Assembly: GCA_964558325.1 (NCBI GenBank)
Contig: CAZLCX010000009.1
Span: forward strand, 1-64,000
Length of the DNA: 64,000 bases
Direction of reading: 5' to 3'
Source: Halonatronomonas sp964558325
Lineage (GTDB): Bacteria; Bacillota; Halanaerobiia; Halanaerobiales; Halarsenatibacteraceae
The position numbers and the translations under genes were made by a program. Positions 8,360 through 17,432 of the stretch are shown one piece after another. How positions within the stretch are numbered: the first letter of the stretch is position 1; the number at the start of each line of letters is the position of its first letter. The notes under the pieces are model-generated. The model searched no databases. It saw nothing but the letters and a program-made list of their open reading frames with translations, and had not been told where the DNA came from.

Positions 8360-10072
8360 TTATTCCCTCCTTGACAGATAGTATTGAATTTCCGCTACTG
8401 TTGACATCTGCAAAACTTTCTGGATTAACTCTCTTTTATCCCTGCCCAGCCATTTATTGATAGTCTCTTTAGCTGGAAGAATTGAAACAGGGCTCATACT
8501 TAGCTGATTTATCCCAATTCCAAGCCAGAATGGAATTAATAACTTATCACCGGCTGCCTCGCCACACATGGCCACCGGTATATCAAACTCCCTGCCAGCT
8601 GCAGCCACCCTGGTTATCATTCTTAAAATTGCCGGGTGATAGGGGGTAAACTGATCTTTAATTTTTTCATTGGACCTATCAACGGCCAGGGTATACTGAA
8701 CTAAATCATTGGTACCGATACTTAAAAAGTCAACCTCTTGAGCCAGTTCCCTGACCATGGCAACAGCCGAGGGCACTTCAATCATTATGCCAACCTCAGG
8801 ATCTCCAATCTCAATATCTTCTTCCAATAACTCAAGCCTTGACTGTCGGAGAACGCTATTGGCATTCCGAACCTCTTCAATGGCTGAGATCAGCGGATAC
8901 ATTATCCTGACATTACCAAATTTAGAAGCCCTTAAGATTGCCCGCAGCTGAATCTTAAAGAAGTCCTTATTTTTCAGAGAAATTCTAATTCCCCGATAAC
9001 CCATCGCCGGGTTAATCTCTTCAGGAAAATCAAGGTATTCAGGCTTTTTATCTGAACCAATATCTAAAGTCCTGATCACAACTGGCCTGTCTCCTACCTT
9101 CTCAACTACTTCTTTATATATCTGAAACTGCTCTTCCTCATCAGGCAGGCTATCTCTATCTAAAAAGAGAAACTCAGTCCGGAAAAGTCCAATCCCGTCA
9201 GCTCCCCTGGCCAGCATCGGCCCGAGGTCAACTGTTCCACCTATATTGGCATTTACATAAACTCTCCTGCCATCTTTTCTCTCTAACTTAATATCCTTAT
9301 ATTTCTCTAACTCTTTCTCCCTGGCCTCTAATTCCTGAGACCTTTTTTTATAATTTGAAAAGGTCTTTTCATCAGGGGAGATAAAGATCAGACCATCATC
9401 GCCATCAACTATTAACTCATCCCCCTGGGAGATTTTACTGATGACCTCAGGACCAAGACCAACAACTGTTGGAATCTCTAGAGACCTGGCAAGAATCGCT
9501 GTATGGGAAGTCCTGGAACCTTCAGCCAGCACAATCCCCCTAACCCTGCTGGTATCTAATCTGGCAATCTCTGAAGGAGTTAGCTCATAGGAAACCAGAA
9601 TAACCTCTTTATCAATCAGACTCTGATCAAGCTCCATCCCCTGAAGTAATCTGAGAATCCGATCTCCAATATCCTTAATATCAGCTCCTCTGGCGTCAAT
9701 ATAATTCTCTTCAATTTCAGCAAACTGAGCAGCATAATTTCTAATAACCCTCTGGACAGCAACTTCAGCGGTCACCTGTTCTTCCAGAATTAATTCTTCT
9801 ACCAGGCTGTGGAATTCTGGATCATTCATAATCTGAATATGAGCTGTAAAAATTTCTGATTCCTGGGAGCCAACCTCTTTTTTAATCTTCTGTCTTAAAT
9901 CCTTTAAATCTTCTTTGCCCTCAGCAATCGCCTGATAAAATCTTTTGATCTCCAGTTCAGCTTCTGCCTCTTCAATATTTTTTTGAACAAATTTAAATTC
10001 ATGCCTTTCCTGAATTAAGGCCTGGCCAATTGCAAAGCCAGGAGAAGCAGCAGTTCCCTGATTTCCTTCCAT
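8360..10072 (-). CDS. ptsI: PTS enzyme I (phosphoenolpyruvate-protein phosphotransferase)
   Basis: 570 residues, the normal length. The N-terminal domain has the phospho-acceptor His190 in LAEGSRTSHTAIL. The C-terminal PEP-binding barrel shows the GIGLFRTEFLF and MIEVPSAV segments and the catalytic Cys loop AMCGEAAGD. Enzyme I moves phosphate from PEP to HPr in the cytoplasm and so drives PTS sugar uptake. HPr (ptsH) is not adjacent, which is unusual. The gene instead follows the MurNAc kinase gene anmK by 86 bp. It has its own candidate promoter with a dyad (10117-10142) as well as readthrough from the mur operon. AAGGAGA precedes the ATG. Confidence 0.95.
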   Translation of the reverse strand: MEGNQGTAASPGFAIGQALIQERHEFKFVQKNIEEAEAELEIKRFYQAIAEGKEDLKDLRQKIKKEVGSQESEIFTAHIQIMNDPEFHSLVEELILEEQVTAEVAVQRVIRNYAAQFAEIEENYIDARGADIKDIGDRILRLLQGMELDQSLIDKEVILVSYELTPSEIARLDTSRVRGIVLAEGSRTSHTAILARSLEIPTVVGLGPEVISKISQGDELIVDGDDGLIFISPDEKTFSNYKKRSQELEAREKELEKYKDIKLERKDGRRVYVNANIGGTVDLGPMLARGADGIGLFRTEFLFLDRDSLPDEEEQFQIYKEVVEKVGDRPVVIRTLDIGSDKKPEYLDFPEEINPAMGYRGIRISLKNKDFFKIQLRAILRASKFGNVRIMYPLISAIEEVRNANSVLRQSRLELLEEDIEIGDPEVGIMIEVPSAVAMVRELAQEVDFLSIGTNDLVQYTLAVDRSNEKIKDQFTPYHPAILRMITRVAAAGREFDIPVAMCGEAAGDKLLIPFWLGIGINQLSMSPVSILPAKETINKWLGRDKRELIQKVLQMSTVAEIQYYLSRRE

Positions 10073-10116
10073 GATATCTCTCCTTTTATATACTTAATCA
10101 AACTTTTCAGCTAAGG

Positions 10117-10142
10117 TTGTATTAATTATATCATAAATACAA
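10117..10142 (-). promoter_or_regulatory. Extended -10 promoter inside an inverted repeat, before ptsI
   Basis: On the minus strand TGATATAAT (TATAAT at 10125-10130 with an upstream TG) sits within TTGTATT-N12-AATACAA (10117-10123 and 10136-10142). The -35 is poor, as in extended -10 promoters. A protein bound to the repeat would cover the -10. This would allow ptsI expression separate from the mur operon. Confidence 0.45.
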
Positions 10143-10158
10143 TTAAGAAAAAGTACTC

Positions 10159-11388
10159 TTAAAAATCAACTTCATCCCCAGGGGTTAAATCTCCTGCAAT
10201 CACAGGATGCCTGGCTCCAGTAACAGAGGGAAGATTACCTGGCCGTTTCATCATAGATTCCCTGGCTAACAGGGCAAAGGCTACAGCCTCTTTCTGATCT
10301 GCATCTATTGCTGGAATATCAAATTGCTCATAATCTTTATCCGCCAGGGAAATCAATTCAGTTCTATAATTATGAAATTTCTCTGAAATTTCTGTTTCAA
10401 TAAATTTAAGAAGGGTTTTATTATGACATCCCCCTCCACTGATAATCACTTCAAGGCAGTCAGACTTTTTAAGAGTAATCAGATCTTTTCTACTTATCTC
10501 CTCCTGAAAACTCTTAACGATTGAACTGGCAGTAAACCTGGTCAGAGTAGTAATTATATCCTCTGGCTTAACACCTCTAGCTAAAGCTTCTTTAATTACC
10601 CTGCCAGTATATTTACCTCCAAAGTCATTTCTCCCTGTTGAGCGAGGATATTTTCTATTAAAGAAATCATGCTGATATAACTGATCAAATAAATCTTCAT
10701 CAAGCTGACCCTGACTAGCCAGAACTCCATCCTGATCAAAATCATTATTTCCCTCAGTCAATATCTGAATAGCCCTGTCAATCATCATATTTCCAGGCCC
10801 GGTATCACTGCCACTGACTTCAGCCCGCTTACAATCAGCCGGCAGCCAGGTATAATTGGCAATCCCACCAATATTTAAAACAAAGCGATGGCTATCGGTG
10901 CTTTTATATAAAAGATAATCGATTAAAGGAACCAGGGGAGCCCCTTCCCCGCCGGCTGCTATATCCCTTAATCTAAAATTTGTAATCGTATCAACGCCAG
11001 TTCTTTCAGCAATAACTGAGCCAGATCCCAGCTGAAGACTTACAGTCTGACTTTTACCTGGCTGATGAAAGACTGTTTGACCATGACAGCCAATTAGATC
11101 TAGTTCTTCTAACTCTAATCCTGCCTTTGAAAGAGCAGTTTTAATAGCTGCAGCATATATTTCTGCTAAATCTATATTCAGGCTGGCAACCTCTTTCAAA
11201 ACCCTGGTCCCATCTGAATAACTAAAGTTTACCAGATTGCTTAATCTCTCTTTAATCTCATCCGGGTAACTCCTTTGATAATAACTTAAGATCTCTAAAG
11301 TTGAATCTTCAAAGCTATCTGTCTCAATTATAGCAACATCTATTCCATCCAGTGATGTTCCTGACATGACTCCAGCAATCTTTAGCAT
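10159..11388 (-). CDS. anmK: Anhydro-N-acetylmuramic acid kinase
   Basis: 409 residues in the ASKHA sugar-kinase fold. The ATP-binding motif GVMSGTSLDGIDV opens the protein, followed by NIGGIANYT and SGSDTGPGNMMIDRA, all typical of AnmK. The enzyme opens 1,6-anhydro-MurNAc and phosphorylates it to MurNAc-6-phosphate in the cytoplasm. That product normally goes to the etherase MurQ, which is not in this window. The ATG at 11388 has AAAGGAGAG just upstream. It sits between an AmiE-like hydrolase and ptsI, 51 bp after the former, in an operon headed by a MurR-type regulator. Confidence 0.95.
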   Translation of the reverse strand: MLKIAGVMSGTSLDGIDVAIIETDSFEDSTLEILSYYQRSYPDEIKERLSNLVNFSYSDGTRVLKEVASLNIDLAEIYAAAIKTALSKAGLELEELDLIGCHGQTVFHQPGKSQTVSLQLGSGSVIAERTGVDTITNFRLRDIAAGGEGAPLVPLIDYLLYKSTDSHRFVLNIGGIANYTWLPADCKRAEVSGSDTGPGNMMIDRAIQILTEGNNDFDQDGVLASQGQLDEDLFDQLYQHDFFNRKYPRSTGRNDFGGKYTGRVIKEALARGVKPEDIITTLTRFTASSIVKSFQEEISRKDLITLKKSDCLEVIISGGGCHNKTLLKFIETEISEKFHNYRTELISLADKDYEQFDIPAIDADQKEAVAFALLARESMMKRPGNLPSVTGARHPVIAGDLTPGDEVDF

Positions 11389-11410
11389 TTTATCTCTCCT
11401 TTAAAACTTT

Positions 11411-11460
11411 TAACCCTGAACTTTTAATCTTAATCTTGCTTAACCCTGATCTTTTAATCC
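11411..11460. repeat. 30-bp tandem duplication at the 3' end of the AmiE-like gene
   Basis: The 20-mers at 11411-11430 and 11441-11460 differ at two positions and are 30 bp apart. The right copy encodes the last codons and stop of the AmiE-like gene; the left copy repeats that end, including a second stop, in the same frame. It looks like a small slippage duplication and leaves the protein intact. Confidence 0.7.
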
Positions 11461-12690
11461 AGATGCAAAGCCATTTTGATCATTATCCCGGCCTATTTGA
11501 AAACCAATCGGCTCAGTATTATGATTATCCTGACTCAAAAGACTATAAATTAAATTATGAAGACGAGGCCTTAGTTTAATAATCTTTTGATTCTCTCTGC
11601 CACCATTAACTCTATTTGATAGTAAAATCACTGTCAGGCCACTTTCAGGTAAAGTCCAGATCGATGTTCCAGTAAATCCAGTATGACCTAAAGCCTTACT
11701 CCCAAAATAAATACCAGAAGAAGACCTAATATTACCGCCTTTATCCCAGCCCAGGCCTCGCATTTCTCCATCTTTTCTGGTATAAGTCCTGGCGATAATT
11801 CTACTGCTGGCAGGAGATAAAATATTTACCTTTTTCTCATCCTGATTTAATATCATGGCCATTAATTTTACCAGATCCTTTACATTTGAAAAAAGACCGG
11901 CCTGACCGCTGGCTCCTCCTAAAAAAGCACAATTTTCATCATGAACTTCTCCATGAATCTGCTTTTCCCTCCAACTACAATATTCAGTTGGAGCTATCTG
12001 ATTAAGCTCTATTTCATTATTATTTTCTAGAGGATTAAAATCAGTCTTTTTTAATTCTCCAGGCTCAATAATATATTTTCTAGCATAATCAGCAAGTTTT
12101 AAGCCGCTAATTTTTTCAACAATAAAACCAAGCAGTAAAAAGTTAGGATCGCTATAAAGAACTTTTTGACCAGGTTCTGCAACTGGCTCTAAATTCAATA
12201 AATATTTAAGAACTTTATCTCTATCTCCTGGTTCCTTCCAGAGCTGAACTATCGCCGGCAGGCCTGAAGTATGGGTCATCAACTGATCTATTCTGATTTC
12301 TTCTAACTCTTCTCTAACCTCTGGGAAAAAATCCTTTAAATAATCATGCAGGTTCAATTTACCTGTTTCATTTAATTGCATAATAGCAGTAGTTGTTATT
12401 AATACCTTGGTTAAAGAGGCCAGATCATAAACAGTATCCACTGAAACCTCAGTATTATCATCATAAGCTATCTTTCCAAAAGCCTGACTGTAGATTAATT
12501 TTTCTCCCTGGGCAATCCCTAAAACAGCTCCTGGAAAGACTCCTGCCTCTACAGCCCCTTCCATAAATTTATTAATCTCGTTACAGGCGGCTGTATCCAG
12601 TCTCAAATTATAATCTCTGGTTTTTTTAGAATCAGAAATTCTTGAAGCGGTCCCTTTGCGAGAGATTGGCTTTTTAAAGTAATTTCTCAT
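11440..12690 (-). CDS. Serine hydrolase of the beta-lactamase/S12 family, AmiE-like
   Basis: 416 residues with the S12 catalytic set: SLTK (Ser92, Lys95), a YSD motif at 179-181 replacing YxN, and GHTG near the C-terminus. There is no signal peptide, although the first 30 residues are basic. In Bacillus subtilis the S12-family protein YbbE (AmiE) cuts N-acetylmuramyl-L-alanine bonds and is encoded with murR and an acetyltransferase; the same company here makes that activity likely. Without a signal peptide it would act on imported muropeptides, unlike the exported Bacillus enzyme. It starts 1 nt after the acetyltransferase stop with AAGGAG upstream. An esterase or D-peptidase activity cannot be excluded. 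Confidence 0.75.
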   Translation of the reverse strand: MRNYFKKPISRKGTASRISDSKKTRDYNLRLDTAACNEINKFMEGAVEAGVFPGAVLGIAQGEKLIYSQAFGKIAYDDNTEVSVDTVYDLASLTKVLITTTAIMQLNETGKLNLHDYLKDFFPEVREELEEIRIDQLMTHTSGLPAIVQLWKEPGDRDKVLKYLLNLEPVAEPGQKVLYSDPNFLLLGFIVEKISGLKLADYARKYIIEPGELKKTDFNPLENNNEIELNQIAPTEYCSWREKQIHGEVHDENCAFLGGASGQAGLFSNVKDLVKLMAMILNQDEKKVNILSPASSRIIARTYTRKDGEMRGLGWDKGGNIRSSSGIYFGSKALGHTGFTGTSIWTLPESGLTVILLSNRVNGGRENQKIIKLRPRLHNLIYSLLSQDNHNTEPIGFQIGRDNDQNGFASGLKDQG

Positions 12691-12691
12691 T

Positions 12692-13645
12692 TTACATCAA
12701 CTCCTTCTGGAGAGGAATATATTGATGAACAACTTCATATCCAAATTTTTGATAATATTCGATTAAAGTAGTCCAGTCTATGGTAATCTCTTTATAACCA
12801 TCGTGATATAAAGTGTTTAATACTCTTTGCAAAAAAGGAGTACTTAAGCTCTTACCCCGCCAGCTTTCTGCAAGTCCCAGGGGGCCTAATCCAGCATAAG
12901 CTTCTCCTGATTTCCCTCCAAAATTTAGGTTCGGTCCCTTATAAAAGCCATCCTGGCGGTTGGTTCTGGCAAAACCAATAATATCTGTATCTCCTTTTAT
13001 CAGGAGATAATAATCATTTAAACCTCCTGGCCAGCGGCTGATATTTTCAGCTTCATACTGCCAGCGGCCTGGAAACTCCTCAGTTAAAAAATTTAATAGT
13101 TTATTTCTGTCTTTAGATTTTGCCTGCTGAACACTGTATGAATCATCAGGAAACTCTCTAGCCTCAGGTTTTTGCCTGTAAACCCTTCGCAAATCAGATT
13201 CCAGACCCCCTGCTCTAAACCCTGCCCTGACCCAGGCTTTCTTCTCAGCTTCAAACTCTGCTGGTAATCCTGGCAGAAAATTCTGGGGGTCCTGTCCATA
13301 ACTAATGTATTTTACCCCGCTAGTCCTAAACTGATTAATAATAAAATCCAAAAGTTCTAACCATTTATCTGAGCCAGCCCCATCTTCAGTAACCAATAAT
13401 GATATCCAGCCCCGCTCCGGTCCCACATAATTAATTAACTCCCTTACCGGCTGTTTTATCACCCCAAAACCAACCAGTCTATTATCAGCAAAAGAGCCAA
13501 ATAATCTCACCTGAAGACCACTAAAGGGAGCTAAAATATTCTGGCGATACAAACCTGCCTTTAGACTGTAATTATTATAATTCTGGTTCCAGAGGCTTAT
13601 TCCTGCATCCAGATATTTAACTTTCTCCAATTCTTTAATTATCAT
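12692..13645 (-). CDS. GNAT-family acetyltransferase, two-domain
   Basis: 317 residues that look like two GNAT-like halves. The C-terminal half has the clearer signature (YAGLGPLGLAESWRGKSLST, then a TIDWTTLIEYYQKFGYEV end); the N-terminal half is degenerate. GNAT enzymes move acetyl groups from acetyl-CoA to amines in the cytoplasm. The B. subtilis murNAc cluster also contains a predicted acetyltransferase (ybbJ), so an amino-sugar or muropeptide substrate is a fair guess but not shown. GGAGG lies about 12 nt before the ATG, 24 bp after the regulator. Confidence 0.7.
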   Translation of the reverse strand: MIIKELEKVKYLDAGISLWNQNYNNYSLKAGLYRQNILAPFSGLQVRLFGSFADNRLVGFGVIKQPVRELINYVGPERGWISLLVTEDGAGSDKWLELLDFIINQFRTSGVKYISYGQDPQNFLPGLPAEFEAEKKAWVRAGFRAGGLESDLRRVYRQKPEAREFPDDSYSVQQAKSKDRNKLLNFLTEEFPGRWQYEAENISRWPGGLNDYYLLIKGDTDIIGFARTNRQDGFYKGPNLNFGGKSGEAYAGLGPLGLAESWRGKSLSTPFLQRVLNTLYHDGYKEITIDWTTLIEYYQKFGYEVVHQYIPLQKELM

Positions 13646-13669
13646 TATAGCTTACATCCTCCAAATTTA

Positions 13670-14536
13670 CTATTCTTTACTGATCTGCATCGCTTCTCTT
13701 GTCTTTTGCAGTGCTGCTGTCGTCTCGTCATGGTCAGCCAGAGCTGTTGCCAAAAATAAAATATCAATGACCGCCAGCTGGGCAATTCTTGATGCTATCG
13801 CACTGCCCCTGTAAGGAGTTTCTCTAGATGAAGTCAATAAAGTAATCTCTGACCTCTCACTAACTGGAGAACCCACCTGAGAAGTGATTGCAACTCTCTG
13901 ACAGCCTGTCTCCTCTAAAATATCAAGAACTTCAATCAGTTCTCTGGTCCTGCCAGAATCTGATATTGCCAGCACAAGGTCCTCTGGTTCAAGCAAGGAG
14001 GCCACTGTCTTCTGACTATGGCTATCTGTCATGGCAATCGCCGGGAGGCCAATTCTCACAAATTTCAGTTCTGCATCCCTGGCAACTATACCAGAAGCTC
14101 CAAAGCCAAAGAAATATAGCTTTCTTGCCGAAAGTATCTTATCAACTACCTCTTCATATAAATCAGTTTCTACTAATTTATGGGTATTCACCAGTGATTC
14201 ATCATAGATTTGAAACAATTTATCTTTTAGGTTCTCAATTGAATCTCCTGGTTCAATTGCCCCATAGATTATCTCCCTGTCATCATTTTGCCGGTCATTT
14301 CTAGCAAGTTTTATTTTTAATTCCTGATATCCAGAATAACCAACCCTCTGACAGAACTTAACGATTGTTGCCTCTGATACACCAATTTGCTCTGCCAGAT
14401 TAGTAATTGAAGAATAAACAACTTCGCCAGAATGTTTTATCACATACTCAGCAACCCTTTTTTCTGCAGGTTTTAGTGAATCAAGGTGTGATTTAATCTG
14501 TAATATTTCCCTTGACAATTTTCTTGAATTACCCAA
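13670..14536 (-). CDS. MurR/RpiR-family transcriptional regulator
   Basis: 288 residues: an N-terminal RpiR helix-turn-helix (ITNLAEQIGVSEATIVKFCQ, about 43-62) and a C-terminal SIS sugar-phosphate-binding domain (YFFGFGASGIVARDAELKF, SDSGRTRELIE). Family members are repressors or activators that sense phosphosugars; MurR senses MurNAc-6-phosphate. The AnmK and AmiE-like genes downstream make MurNAc-6-phosphate the likely ligand here. The start is a TTG at 14536 with GGGGG 9 nt before it; no ATG suits. Phased AATTAAATT repeats just upstream are candidate binding sites, which would make it autoregulatory. Confidence 0.85.
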   Translation of the reverse strand: MGNSRKLSREILQIKSHLDSLKPAEKRVAEYVIKHSGEVVYSSITNLAEQIGVSEATIVKFCQRVGYSGYQELKIKLARNDRQNDDREIIYGAIEPGDSIENLKDKLFQIYDESLVNTHKLVETDLYEEVVDKILSARKLYFFGFGASGIVARDAELKFVRIGLPAIAMTDSHSQKTVASLLEPEDLVLAISDSGRTRELIEVLDILEETGCQRVAITSQVGSPVSERSEITLLTSSRETPYRGSAIASRIAQLAVIDILFLATALADHDETTAALQKTREAMQISKE

Positions 14537-14554
14537 ATAAATTTGCCCCCTTTT

Positions 14555-14621
14555 AATTAAATTTCAGCTTTATGAATTAAATTCCAACTTCCTTTTCATA
14601 TTAATTTAATCTGTTATTATA
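14555..14621 (-). promoter_or_regulatory. Promoter -10 and phased repeats before the murR-like gene
   Basis: Minus strand TATAAT lies at 14616-14621; the -35 is weak. Downstream, AATTAAATT occurs at 14555-14563 and 14575-14583, exactly 20 bp apart, with an inverted copy (TTAATTTAAT) at 14601-14610. The arrangement suits a SIS-type regulator acting on its own operon. Confidence 0.4.
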
Positions 14622-14709
14622 TTATTCTCTTTTATTTATAAAATACCTTCATAAAAACCTATATAATAATAAAAAAATATTTTCACCGAAAATAAAACTG
14701 CAAATTAAA

Positions 14710-14740
14710 ATCTCGACCAGATTAAAGACCCGGTCGAGAT
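14710..14740 (-). terminator. Rho-independent terminator of the lysA-to-D-aminoacylase operon
   Basis: A perfect 9-bp stem (ATCTCGACC/GGTCGAGAT) with a 13-nt loop is followed on the minus strand by TTTTAATTT. It lies 12 bp after the D-aminoacylase stop. Confidence 0.8.
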
Positions 14741-14751
14741 AATAATTTTTA

Positions 14752-16356
14752 TTAAAATAAATTCCTGATTAACCTGCCAGGTTTATCCTCAGATATAGTT
14801 CCTGATTCTAAAACCGATTTCCCGGCTACCCAGACTTCTTTAATCCCCTCTGGGTATTGAAAGGGCTCTTTAAAAGTTGCTTTATCTATAATTTTATTTT
14901 CAGCAAATAAGATTAAGTCTGCTTTAAACCCTACTTTCAATAAACCTCTATCATTCAAGCCCAGCCTGGCTGCAGATTTCCCGGTCATCTTATGAATCGC
15001 TGTTTCCAGCTTAATAACTTCCTTTTCACGGACATATTTGCCGAGTACCCTGGGAAAGGTTCCAAAATTTCTTGGATGGGGTTTGCCACTGGCAAGTATT
15101 CCTTCCACCGCCAGAGAACTGCCGTCAGAGCCAATCATACTTAATCTACTGCTTAAAACTGTCTCTAAATCCTTTTCACACATGGCAAAACCAATCATGC
15201 CTGCCCTTAATTTCTGTTCCTTCAGGATTTTCAATAATGCTTCAGGTACCGGCATCTTCCAGCTCTCTCCTAATTCTGCCAGGGTAACACCTTCAAATTC
15301 AGGATACCTCTCGCCTGGCAGTTCAGAAATCATTACATTCTCCCAGCCTCTTCTGGCAACAACATTTCTGAGATATTCTAATATCTTTTCCCTATCATTC
15401 CCGGCTTCAATCCGTTCAAGCAGCTTTTCTCTGCCGCCTTCATGGGCCCAGTCCGGCAGTAAAGAAGAAAGCCCGGTATTGGTCGCCAGATAAGGATATA
15501 AGTCACAGGTTATATCGACTCCCTCAGCCCGGGCAGTCTCCATAATCTTTAAGGTCCCGGAAGCTAACCCCCAGCAGTCTCTATCGACAACTTTATGATG
15601 GGATATCTGAACAGGAATTTCTGCCTGCCTGCCGATTTCAATGGCCTCTTTGAGGGCGGCTATCATCCCACAACCTTCATCACGGAGATGAGTTGTGTAA
15701 ATACCCCCATAATCAGCAGCAACTCTGGCCAGCTCGATTAATTCTTCTGTTGTCCCATAGGACGATGGTGGATAGATCAGGCCTGATGAAATTCCAAAGG
15801 CCCCTGCTTCCATCGCCTCTGCCAGAATAGCTTTAGCCTCATCTAATTCTAAAGAAGTTAATTCTCTGTCATCAAAACCAGCTACAGCCTTCCTGATTGC
15901 CCCATGACCAATTAATGAAACAACATTTATAGATTTAGGTTGATCTGCCAGTCTGTTAAGAAATTCTGGATAGCTGCTCCAGTCCAATTCCAGATTATAA
16001 TCAGCCAGCTCATCTTTCAGCATTGAGCGGCCGGCTTCCTTAATCGGGGCCGGCGAAGAACCGCAATTTCCAGTAACCTCAGTTGTTACCCCCTGCTGCA
16101 ATTTACTGGCTGCCTCCCCTGAGGCTAAAAAATTAAGATCAGAATGGGTATGAATATCTATAAAGCCTGGAGCCAGAACATAGCCTGCTCCATCGACAAT
16201 TCTTTTAACCTGGTTATCATCTAGAAATCTTTCAGCATCTCCTCTAAAGATAGCTTTAATCTCATCAGCCTTTACCGCCAGGTTTCCTTTAAAAGCTGTA
16301 GCTCCGCTACCATCAACAATCTTTACATTCTTAATTAATAAATCCAGCTGATTCAT
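14752..16356 (-). CDS. N-acyl-D-amino-acid deacylase (D-aminoacylase)
   Basis: 534 residues of the amidohydrolase superfamily. The metal-binding HxH lies in GFIDIHTHSD (about residues 63-72) and the family-specific cysteine ligand in QGVTTEVTGNCGSS. A later SGLIYPPSSYGTTEEL stretch and the MIGSDGSS aspartate loop complete the type. Known members remove the acyl group from N-acyl-D-amino acids with zinc, and some act on N-acyl-D-glutamate or dipeptides. With a dipeptide epimerase directly upstream (start ATG overlapping its TGA), D-Glu- or D-Ala-containing wall fragments are the likely substrates. Cytoplasmic. Last gene of the operon. Confidence 0.85.
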   Translation of the reverse strand: MNQLDLLIKNVKIVDGSGATAFKGNLAVKADEIKAIFRGDAERFLDDNQVKRIVDGAGYVLAPGFIDIHTHSDLNFLASGEAASKLQQGVTTEVTGNCGSSPAPIKEAGRSMLKDELADYNLELDWSSYPEFLNRLADQPKSINVVSLIGHGAIRKAVAGFDDRELTSLELDEAKAILAEAMEAGAFGISSGLIYPPSSYGTTEELIELARVAADYGGIYTTHLRDEGCGMIAALKEAIEIGRQAEIPVQISHHKVVDRDCWGLASGTLKIMETARAEGVDITCDLYPYLATNTGLSSLLPDWAHEGGREKLLERIEAGNDREKILEYLRNVVARRGWENVMISELPGERYPEFEGVTLAELGESWKMPVPEALLKILKEQKLRAGMIGFAMCEKDLETVLSSRLSMIGSDGSSLAVEGILASGKPHPRNFGTFPRVLGKYVREKEVIKLETAIHKMTGKSAARLGLNDRGLLKVGFKADLILFAENKIIDKATFKEPFQYPEGIKEVWVAGKSVLESGTISEDKPGRLIRNLF

Positions 16357-17426
16357 TTACTGATCCCACCTATTCCTAAACCTGGACCTTCCGGTAATTC
16401 CAGGCTATCATTTTTATAACTCAAACCACCATCAACACCATCTTCACCAATTAAAATCGGGGCGTCAAGATCAAGTCTGGTAATATTCTCAGAAGCCAGA
16501 GCCACAGCCGCTGCTGCAGTTACTGATATCCTGCTCTCAAGCATACTCCCTAACATACATTCAATATTATAGTCCTTAGCTAATCTGGCAATTGCCAGGG
16601 CAGTTGAAATTCCGCCGGTTTTCATTAATTTAATATTTAAAAGGTCACAGGCCTGCATTTCCAGTAACTTAACAGCATCTTTTAATGAAAACAAGCTCTC
16701 ATCAGCCATAATCGGCAAGAGGGCATTTTCTTTAACTTCCTTTAAACCTTTATAATCTGAAGCCGCTACCGGCTGCTCAACTAACTCTATATTAAAATCA
16801 GCTGCCTCCAGCTTCTTAATAGTATTAATAGCCTGATTAACTGTCCAGCCCTGGTTGGCATCCAGCCGAAGTTTGATCTCAGGACCTACTGCTCTGCCCA
16901 CAGACTCAACTCTGGCCAGATCAACTTCAGGCCCAACCCCTACCTTCAACTTTAAAATCTTAAATCCCTCTGCCACAGCCTCTCTGGCCGCTTCTGCCAT
17001 AATCTCAGGCTCGTCAACACTGACAGTATGGTCAGTAATCAAAACTCTCTTTCTCCCGCCTAAAAACTGCCAGAGGGGTCTCTCATTAATTTTAGCAGCT
17101 AAATCAAATAAAGCTATCTCGGCAGCAGCCTTAGCACTGGTATTATTAACTGCCGAGCCGAGGATTTTATTTAAAAGGTAATTTAAATCCTGTGGATTCT
17201 GACCCTTTAATTTAGGCCAGATCTGATTCTCTAAAGTTGCTTTTATCCCTGGAAGATTATCCCCGGTAATAACTTCAGTTGGCGGAGCAGCACCAATCCC
17301 GACAAAATTTTCTGTTTTTATTTCAAAAACTAATTCTTTAGCTATCTCAACAGTTCTTAAAGCTGTCTTAAAGGGGCGAGCTAGTTTAATCTCTCTCTGA
17401 TAAATTGCATAATCAATTATCTTCAA
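16353..17426 (-). CDS. ykfB: L-Ala-D/L-Glu (dipeptide) epimerase, YkfB-like
   Basis: 357 residues of the enolase superfamily, muconate lactonising subgroup. The catalytic lysines are visible as K159-L-K161 and K266 (NIKLMKTGG), and the metal ligands as D189 (DANQGW), E217 (VEQPV) and D242 (DESLF); positions nearly match B. subtilis YkfB. The enzyme turns L-Ala-D-Glu, released from murein peptides, into L-Ala-L-Glu for ordinary peptidases. The NlpC/P60 enzyme two genes upstream would supply the dipeptide. The start is a TTG at 17426 with AGG about 9 nt before it; the stop overlaps the next gene by 4 nt. Confidence 0.92.
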   Translation of the reverse strand: MKIIDYAIYQREIKLARPFKTALRTVEIAKELVFEIKTENFVGIGAAPPTEVITGDNLPGIKATLENQIWPKLKGQNPQDLNYLLNKILGSAVNNTSAKAAAEIALFDLAAKINERPLWQFLGGRKRVLITDHTVSVDEPEIMAEAAREAVAEGFKILKLKVGVGPEVDLARVESVGRAVGPEIKLRLDANQGWTVNQAINTIKKLEAADFNIELVEQPVAASDYKGLKEVKENALLPIMADESLFSLKDAVKLLEMQACDLLNIKLMKTGGISTALAIARLAKDYNIECMLGSMLESRISVTAAAAVALASENITRLDLDAPILIGEDGVDGGLSYKNDSLELPEGPGLGIGGISK

Positions 17427-17432
17427 AAATAA

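Noticed and set aside
15038..15493. Plus-strand ORF of 151 codons within the D-aminoacylase region
   Set aside because: It is antisense to a gene with clear catalytic motifs, and its composition (Ser/Leu/Pro-rich) is that of a shadow frame.
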